64,000 bases of DNA from Papio anubis (lineage: Eukaryota > Chordata > Mammalia > Primates > Cercopithecidae), in contig NC_044981.1 in assembly GCF_008728515.1 (NCBI RefSeq), forward strand, positions 5,012,538 to 5,076,537, read 5' to 3'. The notes under the pieces were generated by a model, which did not search any database, was not told the origin of the DNA, and saw nothing but the letters and a program-made list of their open reading frames with translations. Below, piece after piece: positions 44,397 to 55,651 of this stretch. The stretch's first letter is position 1; the number at the start of each line of letters is the position of its first letter. The position numbers and the translations under genes were made by a program.

Positions 44397-45383
44397 GAAT
44401 ATTGATATAATGCCTGTTCATTAACACGCAAATGAAATGACCATATATGCTGTGAATACAGACAGATACAATGAAAGACTCTAATAATTCTAAAACAGCA
44501 AACAAAGAGCCTGTCCCTTAGAAGTTGAACATCCCAGACAAAAATGCTAAATTGCATCAATAAACCCTGAAACGTCCTAAATAGGGACACATGGAATGCT
44601 CTGATTGTACATTACTGGCTCTTCCCTAAATCTAGTAAAGAAAATTACCTGCTAAGTGTTATCATAAATGCTACAGAAACATTTTTCACCTAAGCTATAC
44701 CAAGAAAAAAACTGTATAAATTAGATATTCTAAATCTTTAAGCCACTAATTTTAATCAATATCAGTCTGGAAGTTTTAAATGACTTTCTCCTGAACCTCC
44801 CCACCCTACAAGTAATTATCAGAAACATCGATTTCATTCCATATATTCAATCTTACAAGTTCATAAAATATTAGCCTATTAAGTTAGCATAAAAATGTAA
44901 TGCAGTGGAATGAAACAGCAGAAGGAATTCCACATAACATCTGCAAACTGGGTCTACAGAAGGTTGATTTGTAATATTTCACTGACCACCCCTCTTCCCC
45001 CACCTCCAGCTCCCAAGCCCCAGGGTGGGTGAGAAAGGAGGTTGCAAAGGGGATCCCGTGCTGGACAGAGAGTGGCATGCAGGATCTACGATCACACAGG
45101 ACACAGATAGAAACATCACAGGACAACCCAACACCTCATACAGATTAAAAAGAAAGGCGGATTCACAAAGATGCAGTAACTTAACCCAAATTACACAGTG
45201 TCAGAGGGGGGCGTCGGGGTTTAGGTCTCCTCACCCCAGGCCTGGGACTTTTAATAAACAATGCCATTCTAACAGGATGGTGGATGGGATGGATAGATGG
45301 AGCAAGAGTGACACAGAAGCACTGTTTCTTTTCTGTACAGAATCATCGAGTCCCCTACCCTGCCTACTGTGAGACTGAACTTT
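44397..45383. other. AT-rich unique sequence, weak ancient repeat
   Basis: 44580-44900 is AT-rich. A weak old-repeat trace lies at 45165-45255 (gcagtaacttaacccaaatt..gggacttt). No gene recognised. Confidence 0.4.
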
Positions 45384-45681
45384 TATTATTATTATTTTTT
45401 TCAGATGGAGTCTTGCTTTCTTGCCCAGGCTGGAGTGCAGTGGTGTGATCTCAGCTCACTGCAAACTCTGCCTCCCGGGTTCAAGCAATTCTACTGCTTC
45501 AGCCTCCTGAGAAGCTGGGATTACAGGCGTGTGCCACCATGCATGGATAATTTTTGTATTTTTAGTAGAGACAGGGCTTCACCATGTTGGTCAGGCTGGT
45601 CTGAACTCTTAGTCTCAAGTGATCTGCCTGCCTTGGCCTCCCAATGTGTTGGGATTACGGGAGTGAGCCGCTGAGCCCAGC
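45384..45681 (-). mobile_element. AluS-type SINE
   Basis: Reverse Alu with an ATT-rich tail (ttattattattatttttttc) ending 'gagccgctgagcccagct'. No clear target-site duplication. Confidence 0.9.
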
Positions 45682-46122
45682 TGAGATAGATTACTATTAA
45701 ATACTACTACAGAAACATAGGACAGTTTTCAGAGTCTGCCTTTACTAGGCTATTAGGCAGTTCCCCAGCCACCGAGATCATATACACAGAAGGAAATTAC
45801 AGATGCTGGTAAATTCCGTCATTTTTCAGTAACTGGGTTTCACTGGCTGTGGGTACTGGGAAGGCGGGGTCGTCATGCCAACATTTATATATCTTTTAAG
45901 GACGATACGTTGCTGTACTGGGATGTCAGGGAACCAGCCTACCAGAAAACCAGGATTCTCACACTGGTCCTGCCATTTTTCTGTTGTAAAGTGTTGGGCC
46001 TGTTTTTCTTGGCAGCAAAATATATGGATAGCCTCTCCTAGCTACTGTGAAGGTTCACATGTTAATGTCCGGAGGAGCACTTAAGAAAGTTTAAGGCATT
46101 AAGCAAAGCAAAGGAAAAAACA
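45682..46122. other. Unique sequence, no gene seen
   Basis: No recognised repeat or gene. Ends at the left edge of duplication copy B. Confidence 0.4.
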
Positions 46123-46337
46123 CAGGTCTTTGGTAGGTTACACCCCTCGGAAGTGTGTATGTTCCAAAGTATTATACACGATCCCTGAGAAATACACATT
46201 AGTTGACTCCTGTGGCTAAAGACAACAGGCAGAGAGAAATGTCTTGAGATACGTTTGGAGGCAGGCTGGACAAACCCAGTGTTCTCATTTCACACACAGT
46301 TCTCCAGAGGAAATACACAGATTTATAATCTGTTATT
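46123..46337 (+). repeat. Dispersed duplication, copy B (215 bp)
   Basis: Second copy of 44181-44396, same orientation, 1.94 kb downstream. The flanks (ggaaaaaaca before, caacagtcattt after) show neither a direct repeat nor a hairpin. On this evidence copy B is more likely the source and copy A the insert. Differences include gg/ag and a/c changes plus a 1-base gap near 46220 and a CpG-type g/a near the 3' end. Confidence 0.97.
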
Positions 46338-48385
46338 CAACAGTCATTTTCTCAATAGGATGGTATCATCTGTCTTCTGGAGTGTTTGCCAAAATAGGAG
46401 GCAAAGAGATTGAATGAATAACCCTTATCAAATCCAGGATGATGAAATGAAGTTAGCTCTGAAGAGGAAGACTGTGCTCCCAAGATACAGCCTCAGCTCA
46501 ACACGCAAGGCAGCCGTTCATAAAGCTGAGGCTCACAGCCCTTCTCTGCAGCGTGGTCCAGAGGTGGCTCCTTCCAGCAAGGCACTGTGCTTCAAGTGGA
46601 GAGCCCTGGGTCCTAGGAGAGGACGTGGGACCACAGGCGCCTGCTAGTGGTCCAGGTCTTTGGAGTGGCTGGGGCAGGAACCCATGGTATGTATGTGTGC
46701 AAGAGTGTGCCTGTGCATTTGCTATACTGAACTCATCATAGCATTCCAGAACACAGTGGCAGCCAATCCACTAGTAGCAGAAAGAATATGCGGGGGGGCA
46801 GAAGCCAGGATAGAAGGGCAAAGAGATAAAAAGGAAAGCAATGGTGCACGTGTGGAATGGCTGGAGCTGCCCATGCATCTTGAAGGACTTCCAGTCTGGG
46901 TGGGTGACCTGTGGAGGCTCCTTGCTGAGCCGCCTCATGCTCTAGGTGTCATTAGAATAATGCCCTGTCTCAGATTTGTTTTATGCAACTGAAATCCAGA
47001 TCTCTTATCATCTGTTTTGTGCTAAAACAAGAAACAGAAACACCCAGCTCTTCTTCAGGAAGGGGTGGGGGCGGGGAAGATGGATAGGAGAGTACGGGTG
47101 GGAATCTGTACTGCAAGGCAGTCCTGACATCCCAGGGGCAGCTCTGCAGCGGCTCATGAACCTGCAAGGGTTTCAAATCACAATAGACATGATGGGAATG
47201 TCACAAGTCTCCCCTGAAGCTCTCGCTTTAGCCCAATTCCATCTTTTTAAGAGAAAAATAAACACAAACCTCTCTGGCCTTTTGAGTTTTTCCCGGTAAA
47301 TAAGAGTAAAGCAATGCTAAGCCCACTTTCCAGAATTTCCCCCTTCAAGCCAGATAAACAGTACTGAGCTACAAGGTCAGTGAGTTAGTGACCCTAGCAA
47401 AAGAAAGAGGAAAGCATTCTATTCTCTTAAGAATATTTGCTCCTTTATAAAGAGTTACTGAGTGAAAGCACTCGATGTGAAAAAGTATTTCCCCTAGATC
47501 ATCAGGAATAGCCTAGTGTGGCAAAAGGTACCATTTAATGCCTACATTTTATGACACATAATTTCACTTAAAAACATGTAAATAAATAAGGACTTAGGTA
47601 TCTGCGACGGACTATGATGCAGTACTCTGATAATTGGTAGTTTATTGCCAGGTTCGGATTGTAGTTTATTTGTCAAGGAAGATCCACAGCAATTACTTCT
47701 CATACAATCAGATAGTCACAACCAGTAAACATGATGAAATGTTCTTTGCATGAGCCCTGCGAACAGGAAGTACCTAAACAGTATCTAAAACTAAAAAAAA
47801 AAAGAAGACTGAAATCTTATATTTTCAACAGTATGCCTTAACTACAGAAGGAATCATGTAGGTTACTTTAAAATAGAAACAACAGAGAATTCCCAGAGGT
47901 GGCATTTGGGAGTGAGATTTGGTTTTCATTTTACCTGGCTTAATAATGAAAACACGAAGGATGGCTCCCAGTTTCTCCGAGATCAACATATTAGTCCATT
48001 TAAAGAAATGCCACAAGAGGCTGTTCGTACTTTTCTTTAGAAGACAGATTTAGTTTGTTCTTGTTTAAAATTGAATATATCTCTCAATTTTAACAGTGCC
48101 TGAGCCAGAGTAGGGTAACATGAATTGGATTTTCATAAAGCCTGTAGGCGCAGACTGCAGTGAGAACACCCCGGCCGGCCAGCAGCTGCTCTGCACTGTC
48201 GGCAGGCTCTGCTGCCATCCAGGAGGTCTGATGAAAAGAGGATGCAGGATTTGACAGGAGGGCCGGCCCGAAACGCCAAGGCAGCACCACAAACCACACA
48301 CTCTTTGCTATGAGGACAGGATCAGAGAGAAGGAAAAAAAGAACAAAAGAAAAAAAGGAAGAAACACAGCCCCCCCAACCCAAAT
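46338..48385. other. 2 kb unique block
   Basis: No interspersed repeat recognised. Short open frames near 46414-47299 overlap in several frames and have no domain. AT-rich after 47440. Confidence 0.45.
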
Positions 48386-48500
48386 TTATAATGTGTATGT
48401 CTGTGTGTGTGTGTACATTTATGCATGCATGTGAATGCACACATGTATGTTCACAGTATGCATGCATATACATGTGTCTTCATGTATGTACATATAGATC
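48386..48500. repeat. TG/CA/ATGC low-complexity tract
   Basis: Alternating purine-pyrimidine sequence: tgtgtgtgtgtaca, gcatgcatgtg, atgcatgcatatacatgtg. An imperfect, decayed dinucleotide repeat. Confidence 0.8.
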
Positions 48501-48719
48501 TATACTGATATAAGAGTAACTAAGCAGTGTTTCAGAGTATTTCAAGAAGCATAAATAAACAGGAACACAAAAACCTTGGGCAAGTATTCTTGGCAATAAA
48601 AATTTACACTGAATGCATTGTTACAAGCCAGCATTAATGATAATATTCTTTTCTAAAGCCCTTGCCACACAGAGAGTGAGATAAATTGGCTATGGCAGGT
48701 TTATTTCTCTGGTCTGCAG

Positions 48720-49027
48720 CTTTTCTTTCTTTCTTTTTTTTTTTTTAAAGACAGGGTGTTGCTTTGTCACACAGGCTGGAGTGCAGTGGTTCAGTAATAG
48801 CTTTCTGCAGCCTCAAACTCTTGGGCTCAAGCGATCCTCCCACTTCAGCCTCCTAAGTAGCTGGGACTACAGGCATGCACCACTACGCCCGACTAATTTT
48901 TTACTTTTTTGTGGAGGGTCCCACTATGTTGCCCAGGCTGGTCTCAAACTCCTGGCCTCAAGTAATCCTTCCACCTTGGCCTCCCAAAGTGTTGGGATTA
49001 GAGGTGTGAGCCACCATGCCTGGTCAA
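48720..49027 (-). mobile_element. AluJ-type SINE
   Basis: Reverse Alu with J-type text (gctttctgcagcctcaaact, ctatgttgcccaggctggtc). Short duplication gtctgcag at 48712-48719 and 49028-49035. Confidence 0.9.
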
Positions 49028-50329
49028 GTCTGCAGGTCTTGAGGTCATGTCTGTCAAGCAGAAATCTAGAGTGGCAGCCACTGTCTTTGCCAGGCTGGAA
49101 GAGGGTCAAATCTGGAAGAAACAAAGATTTCTAGGGACAACATGCCTAGCAGTTTGAGAGGGAGTATTTTAAAGGTTCATAATTTTACTGAAATGTGGGT
49201 GAGATGGCAACCTTGGCCCCCTCATCGTGCAGGCAGGTTCTGGACCTCGGCTGGGCCGCATGGGGGAGATGGGATCAGGGAAATTCTAATGCCACTCCAT
49301 GCTAACGTCATGGGTTTCAGGGAAAGGCATGACCACATCTGTGTCGGGAGAAAGCTGGGCTGGAGGGGGCCAGACTGGCAGCAGTGACAGTACTCTTTCA
49401 GAGAACTGTATAGTAGGCAGGTAGGATGGTACCCATGGGGTCCTGGCAGGCAGGTGGGCCCCAGACAGGTACGTGGGTGTCATCCCCACTCAGGATAAGA
49501 TGAAGGTGAGTAGAGGACAGGGCCAGACTAGGCAATGCTGGGACAAGGGGACAAGCCTAGAAGGGGCCATGGAGGGGACTGAGTCATAGTGAGAGGGAAG
49601 CCAGGAGAGAGGGTGTTTCAGAAACCAGCGCAGCAGGATTTTCCAGAGAAACTGGTCAATGCACTGTCAGAAGTTGAGAGTGATCATGCAGGAGAAGGGA
49701 TGGAAAAAACTTATTTTCTTATAATTTATTCATTGTATTTACAACAAAGAGGCCACTGGTGACCCTGGTAAGAGTAGCGTTTGAACACAAGTATTTTTAG
49801 CGGTCCTTTACCGCCTACACGGCTACTATCCAAGCCCATCTCAAGCTCTCTCCAAAGAAAACCTGTCCTCTAGCCTCCCACTGCGCGAGCACACCTTAGG
49901 TCTTGGGTCTTCCCATCTTGACATTCTGTTCAAGACCTTTCCTCACAATTCATATCTATCTTTTATAATCGACCTTGAATCACATTCAGGGAAGTTTTAT
50001 GGGACTCCTCAGTTCACAGTTCTTGATACTTCCTTTATAACCTCAGAAAGCATATGAACATTGACTTTGGCTTATATCAAACACAGCTCTGTCCTCCTGA
50101 CACATGTGCACTGGCTGGGAATCTGCTTGATTTTCCCATATCCTCATCTCCCCTCGTCTATGCCTTTCTCATTTGAAGCCATAACTTTTTCCTAGGATGT
50201 TTTTCTTTTTAGTTTTTTGCTTCCTGAAATCCCTTCTCTTTTTAAAACTTCAGCTTATGGCTCATCTTTTTAATGCAGAAGCAGTTCGAGGACCAACCAT
50301 CCGGAAGTGAGATCTTATTTCTCAGGACT
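49028..50329. other. Unique block, no gene seen
   Basis: Purine-rich at 49500-49690. No recognised repeat or gene. Confidence 0.45.
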
Positions 50330-50455
50330 CCATTAGCTTGGTGACTGCCATTTTTGTAACTCATAACACTAACTGGCCCTTTTCTTCAGCTGTGTCTATT
50401 TGTGTGTGTATCATTCCCTTCTTCCCAGTGGATGCTAAGCTCCCGGAGACGTAGC
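50330..50455 (+). repeat. Probable L2 LINE 3' fragment
   Basis: 'gtaactcataacactaactggcc' then 'ttgtgtgtgtatcattcccttcttcccagtggatgctaagctcccgga' resembles the L2 'cttatcacc..tgtctccccactagaatgtaagctccatga' region. Confidence 0.45.
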
Positions 50456-50560
50456 AAACTGGTGGCAGTTCAGAGTTTGGTAAACCTGGGTTCAACTCCC
50501 TTGGATTGGTTACTAGCCCCTCGGACCCTCTACATGCTCAGCTGAGAAGTGGAGCACAGA
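50456..50560 (+). repeat. Weak MIR-like fragment
   Basis: 'gttcagagtttggtaaacctgggttcaactccctt' resembles the MIR 'gagtcagacagacctgggttcaaatcccagc' 5' part. The core is diverged. Confidence 0.4.
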
Positions 50561-50601
50561 AGGCTGATGCATCATGCATCAGGTATGGGTCTCAACCCAA
50601 G

Positions 50602-50959
50602 AGATATGGTTTGGCTGTTTCCCCACCCAAATCTCATCTTGAATTGTAGCTCCCATAATTCCCACGTGTCGGGGGAGGGACCTGGTGGGAGGTGATTGAA
50701 TCACGGGGGTGGGTCTTTTCCGTGCTGTTCTTGTGATAGTGACTAAGTCTCACAAAATCTGATATTTTTATAAAGGGCAGCTCCCCTGCACATGCTCTCT
50801 GGCCTGCTGCCATGTAAGATGTGCCTTTGCTCCTCCTTTGCCTTCTGCCATGATTGTGAGGCCTCCCCTGCCATGTGGAACTGTGAGTGCATTAAACCTC
50901 CTTCTCTTATAAATTACTCAGTCTTGTGCATGTCTTTATTATGAAAACGAGCTAACACA
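50602..50959 (+). mobile_element. THE1-type MaLR solo LTR
   Basis: 'gatatggtttggctgtttccccacccaaatctcatcttgaattgtagctcccataattcccacgtgt' through 'ctgtgagtgcattaaacctccttctcttataaattactcagtcttgtgcatgtctttat..gctaacaca' is a nearly complete THE1 LTR of 358 bp. Five-base flanks ccaag / ccagg differ at one base, consistent with the LTR target duplication. No internal region is present, so it is a solo LTR. Confidence 0.92.
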
Positions 50960-51344
50960 CCAGGTAAGGCGGAAAGGCACCTGCTTGGTGCATGGCTCTG
51001 TGGGCCTTCAATGACCACGAGATGCTCTCCTTCCCTATGCCTCCGAGTCAACTGGCCATTTATAGACATGGGAAAGTTCCAAATATATGATGGAGAGCAA
51101 ATGATTTAGACCAGAAAATGGCATTCCATTTTCTGTGCCCTATGTTAACAACAAAGAAAGTTAGTCACAGTCTAACTGCTCTGGACTTCAGCTTTCCTTT
51201 TCTCACTAGACAAATGAAGGATATGGTCTTGTCCGAAACTATGGAAAATGCTGAGACCCTACATTGATAATACTACATATGTGGAATATCTAAAACTAGA
51301 AGAAGAAATTGCTAAGCTACAGAATTATGAAAATATTCCACATT

Positions 51345-51665
51345 GGCCGGGCGCGGTGGCTCAAGCCTGTAATCCCAGCACTTTGGGAGGCCAAGGCGGG
51401 TGGATCATGAGGTCAGAAGATCGAGACTATCCTGGCTAACATGGTGAAACCCTGTCTCTACTAAAAATACAAAAAACTAGCCGGGTGTGGTAGCGGGCGC
51501 CTGTAGTCCCAGCTACTTGGGAGGCTGAGGCGGGAGAATGGCGTGAACCCGGGAGGCGGAGCTTGCAGTGAGCCGAGATTGCGCCACTGCACTCCAGCCT
51601 GGGAGACACAGCGAGACTCCGTCTCAAAAAAAAAAAAAAAAAAAAGCATAAAAAAAAAAAAGAAA
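51345..51665 (+). mobile_element. Young AluY-type SINE with 16 bp target-site duplication
   Basis: Starts GGCCGGGCGCGGTGGCTCAA, with the monkey-lineage CTCAAGCC and 'aactagccggg' changes on an AluY body. It ends in a long poly-A interrupted by 'gcat'. The exact duplication gaaaatattccacatt lies at 51329-51344 and 51666-51681. The long A-tail and intact duplication mark a recent insertion. Confidence 0.95.
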
Positions 51666-51681
51666 GAAAATATTCCACATT

Positions 51682-53040
51682 ATATTGATATATAAATTTA
51701 GATTTTTAAAATTAAATAACAATATTCTGAACTAGTGAATGAAAAACTATGTTAAGAATAAGAACCAGGTTGGAGGTGGTAGATGAAAATTTTATTTACT
51801 GTTTGCTCTTTGGTTGGCAGAGAAGATAGGTAAATAAACAGAAAAATATAATAAATGCAAAAACCTATTAGCTAAATGAGAAATTAGTAGGACCTATCTT
51901 TAAAAGTTTTTATTTAGACTTTTCTATTGCATTGTCTTCAAACTGTTCTATATAACCTGTTTTCTTGAACATATGACAATTTTAAATAGATTATTAGGTG
52001 AGTACAGCCTTACTGGTTAGCATTTGGAATAACTTATGAAATCAAAGCAGTATAGTACAAAATATTAAAATATATCTAGTATTTTTTGTTACTGAAGAGT
52101 AAACAAGATTTTAGCTGCTGAAGAAAGCAGTTGCAAAGGGCTGTATGAAATATGTAAATATTTCAGAAAAGTATTTTCATTACAGTATACCTGTATTCAC
52201 AATAGCATTTAAGAAATAAAAATTAAAACAGTGCCTACCACTCCATTTCTCATTGGAGGAAGCTATTGGAGCCCTGTGCTTTCACAGTATTGACATAATT
52301 GTGTTACGCTCATGAACTCCTAATCAGTGTAGTAGGGCTGAGGAGAAGGATAGAAGAAGGGACACAGGAACAATCTAGGCCTTTCTTGTTTGCAAGAGCT
52401 CTCTCTGCTGAGATAACATTGGGTGCCCATTATCTTCAGCGAGGTTCTCAAGGGGTGATTAGGAAGGGAAATCTAACTCTTTAGGAAATCTGTGAGCATA
52501 TTCATGAAAAGACACTCTTACCACTTTCTGTTACTCATTCCCAGGATTTATAACAGCCCCCAGAAAAAAACTGTAAAAAGAACTCCTCCCCAACCCAGCT
52601 ACAACACAAGTCATGTAGCCTAACAGGGTTGCTCAGGAGGGTGACCAAGGCATTTCAGCTTTAACTATGAGAGGACTGAGCACCACCAAGGCTTTCAACC
52701 CTGCCTGCATTGCAAGATCACCTGGCTACACTCTTGGCCTCAGGCATTGCTAGTTTCTGAAGCTCGCTAGATGATTTCAATCTATCAGTATGTATCAGAG
52801 CAGAATGTTTTAACTTGGTCTCTGTGTCAATTTTACACCTATTTCATTTACCTTATTTTTAAAAATCCCACTAAGTCTTCCAGCTTTTTAGAATTTCCAG
52901 GCAGAGCACACAAGAAGCCTCCATACTTCATCCTTGCTCCTTACATGTCCCTTCAGTGTTTCCCGAAGGATGACACAACTGACCCTCGACAGTGAGCCTG
53001 ATGTGGCCCAGGGTCAGGGATGTGATGTCTACAGCTCAGA
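51682..53040. other. AT-rich unique block
   Basis: No repeat family recognised with confidence. Short open frames lack domains. Confidence 0.4.
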
Positions 53041-53043
53041 GAC

Positions 53044-53082
53044 TGGAGAGGGAGGGAGGGAGAGAGAGAATGAGAGAGAGAG

Positions 53083-53136
<54 letters not shown>

Positions 53137-53142
53137 GAGGCA
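53044..53142. repeat. (GA)n microsatellite
   Basis: Polypurine tract with an interrupted ggga/gaga lead-in and about 23 uninterrupted GA units at 53088-53133. Confidence 0.97.
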
Positions 53143-53479
53143 GGTGGCAGGGGAGATCTGTTTGCTCACATTTCATGGTAATGGAAAAACTACTTTTTTC
53201 AAAGGGTTATAAGTATTCGTGAAGCCATCTGGTGTTTCCTGCTGTTGCATCCTTTAGATTCTGTATGTTTACGTGTCTATGGCATCAAAACATCGTAGGC
53301 CTAAACAGTAATATTTAAAGGACGTTGTATTTTAATGCAATCATACACAATGCCAATGCTTTATAAACATACTATTTAAGAACGTCATTAGTATAGAAGT
53401 ATTGGAATAGCTGAATTACATACATATTCTCTCACTAGAAGAAAAGGGAAACTGGTAACAATAAAAGATGGAATCATTG

Positions 53480-54225
53480 TATGTTAATTGGCCATCTGGA
53501 TGCCGCCTTTCGTAAAGTGAACATTCAAGTCTTTACCTATTTTTAGAAGTTGGCTTTCAGCCTTAAAAAAATTGATTTGTAGGATTCTTTATATATTTAT
53601 ACAAATTTTTCATATATTTATATAAATTTTTTCATATATTTTCTTCCTTTTCATTCTACTTTTTCATTCTCTCAATAATAGTGCCCCTGACACCAGACTT
53701 TTACGATCCAATGTATTAATGTTTCCCTTTTATGGTTCCCTCTTTTGTGACCTGTTTAAGAAGTCTTTGCCTGCTCCAAGTTGACAAAGGTGTTTTTTGT
53801 TTCCTCCAACACTTCGTTGTTTCATCATTCCCATTTAAGTCTACAATCCATTTCATGTACGGTATGAGGAAGGGGTCAAGACATCTTTCCCTTCAAATAG
53901 CAATCCAATTGGCTAAATCCATTTATTGACAAGGCCGTGCCATTTCCACTGCACTGCACAACATCTTTGACATAATCAGGTGACTGTATAAAAGTGGGTT
54001 TCTTTCTGCAGGCTATTCTGTTTCACTGATCAGTTTGCCTAGCCTCGCACCAACGCCACACTACCTTCATCATCAGAGCTTGGCATCTGGTGGCAGAAGC
54101 ATTCCAACTTTTTTTCTTTAAGAATTCTTTGGCTGTTCTTGGCCATTTGCATTTTCATGTGAATTTTTGAATGAGTGTCTCAGTTTCTGCAAAAGAAAAT
54201 TTGCTAGTCCCAGGACTGCATTAAA
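53480..54225 (-). mobile_element. L1 antisense fragment
   Basis: 'tgacctgtttaagaagtctttgcctgctccaag', 'aagtctacaatccatttcatgtacggtatgaggaaggggtcaaga', 'tattctgtttcactgatcag' and 'ttctttggctgttcttggcc..gcatttt' follow an ordered stretch of antisense L1. The 'gtttctgcaaaagaaaatttgctag..ggactgcatta' end is also L1. About 0.75 kb. Confidence 0.75.
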
Positions 54226-54329
54226 TTTTTTTTTTTTTTTTTGAAATAGAGTCTCACTGTCACCTGGGCTAGAGTGCAGTAGCACAATCTTGGCTCACTG
54301 CAACCTCTGCCTCCCGGGTTCAAGCTATT
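54226..54329 (-). mobile_element. Truncated Alu at an L1/L1 junction
   Basis: Poly-T and the first 85 or so bases of a reverse right arm (gagtctcactgtcacctggg..cctcccgggttcaagctatt), then abrupt loss of Alu identity at 54329-54330, where plus-strand L1 text begins. Confidence 0.85.
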
Positions 54330-54330
54330 G

Positions 54331-55030
54331 AGTATTCTAACCTATACACATGGAATATGCTGTCATCTATAAATACATGAAAAGGCAATCATCTCATTAC
54401 AGAAATTCAAATTAAAACCACCATATCCACTAGAATGGTTAAAAATAATACAGGAAATACCAAGTATTAGAACGGACGTAGAAAAGCTAGAATACACCTT
54501 GCTGATGGGAATGCATCTTGGCATAACTACTTTGGATAACCGCTTGGTCATATTTTCTAAAGCTGGACACATATGCAAAATCTATGATCTAGCAATTCCA
54601 TTCCTAGAATGACAGCTCACTAAAGGTAAGTACCTGAAAGTTCATATTGGCACTATTCCCACTAGCCCAAAATTGGAAACCACCCAAATGCCCAGCAATA
54701 GTAAAAAGAATGAATATGTTGTGCTTTATTCACACAATGAAAAAACATACAGCTCTGAGGAAGAACTGTCCATATCTACATGCAGCCATATGGATGAATC
54801 TCACAAATACTAATGAGCAAGAGTAATCAGACTCCATCTGGATAACGTATAAAGAGAGCACCACTGTATGAGATTCCTTTTATAGAAGAGAAAAAACAAA
54901 AACCAGCCTCTTTCAGAAGTCAGGATAGTGGTTCTTGGTGGTAGAGTACAGTGACTGCAAAAAAATTCTAGGTGTTTCTGGTTCTCTTTGTTTATGTGGA
55001 TTCTGGGAAGATGATACCTATCTTCAGTAT
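54331..55030 (+). mobile_element. L1M-type LINE 3' fragment
   Basis: 'ttcaaattaaaaccaccatatccactagaatgg', 'gatctagcaattccattcctag', 'aattggaaaccacccaaatgccc' and 'agccatatggatgaatctcacaaata' follow the L1M ORF2 end and 3' UTR in sense orientation. Confidence 0.85.
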
Positions 55031-55045
55031 ATAAAAATCCATCTT

Positions 55046-55359
55046 GGCCTGCTGCGGCGGCTCAAGCCTGTAATCCCAGCACTTTGGGAGGCCCAGGCGG
55101 GCTGATCACCTGAGGTCAGGAGTTTGAGACCAGCCTGGCCAACATGGTGAAACCCAGTCTTAGTCTCTACTAAAAATAGAAAAATTAGCTGGGCGTGGTG
55201 GTGCATACTTGTGATCCCAGCTACTTGGGAGGCTGAGACAGGAGAATCACTTGAACCAGGGGCTGAGGAGGTTTGCAGTGTGTGAGACCGAGATAAACTC
55301 CTCTACCCTGGGTGGCAAGAGACTCTGTCTCAAAAAAAAAAAAAAAAAAAAAAAAAAAA
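55046..55359 (+). mobile_element. AluS-type SINE, right arm scrambled by indels
   Basis: Left arm is clean (ggcggctcaagcctgtaatc .. gccaacatggtgaaaccc). From about 55255 the right arm contains several small insertions and deletions (ttgaaccaggggctgaggag, gaccgagataaactcctcta), then 'gactctgtctc' and a 28-base poly-A. It has CTCAAGCC near the start, as in monkey Alus. Confidence 0.88.
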
Positions 55360-55651
55360 GCGAGGCATGGTGAGGCTCCCTGTAATCCCATGGCACTTTG
55401 GGGAGGCGAGGTGGGTTAGCACCTGAGGTCAGGAGTTGAACCAGCCTGGCCAGCACTTGGGAAACCCCACATCTCTACTAAGAATACAAAAATTAGTCAG
55501 GCATAGTGACAGGCGCCTGTAATCCCAGCTACTCAGGAGGCTGAGGCAGGAGAATCGCTTGAACCCGGGAAGCAGAGGCTGCAGTGAGCTGAGATCGTGC
55601 CATTGCACTCCAGCCTGGGCAACACGAGCAAAACTCCGTCTAAAAAAAAAA
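55360..55651 (+). mobile_element. Second AluS-type SINE, head-to-tail, left arm scrambled
   Basis: Begins directly after the preceding poly-A. The first 100 or so bases have many one- to three-base indels (cctgtaatcccatggcactt, ttggggaggcgaggtggg, aggagttgaaccagcctggc), while the rest is clean. No target-site duplication separates the two Alus. Confidence 0.88.

Noticed and set aside
53044..53142. Coding region for an Arg/Glu repeat protein
   Set aside because: The RE-rich translation comes from a GA microsatellite; it has no other coding support.
55046..55651. Segmental duplication of one Alu
   Set aside because: The two Alus differ throughout their clean parts, so they are separate insertions or a join, not a recent duplication.
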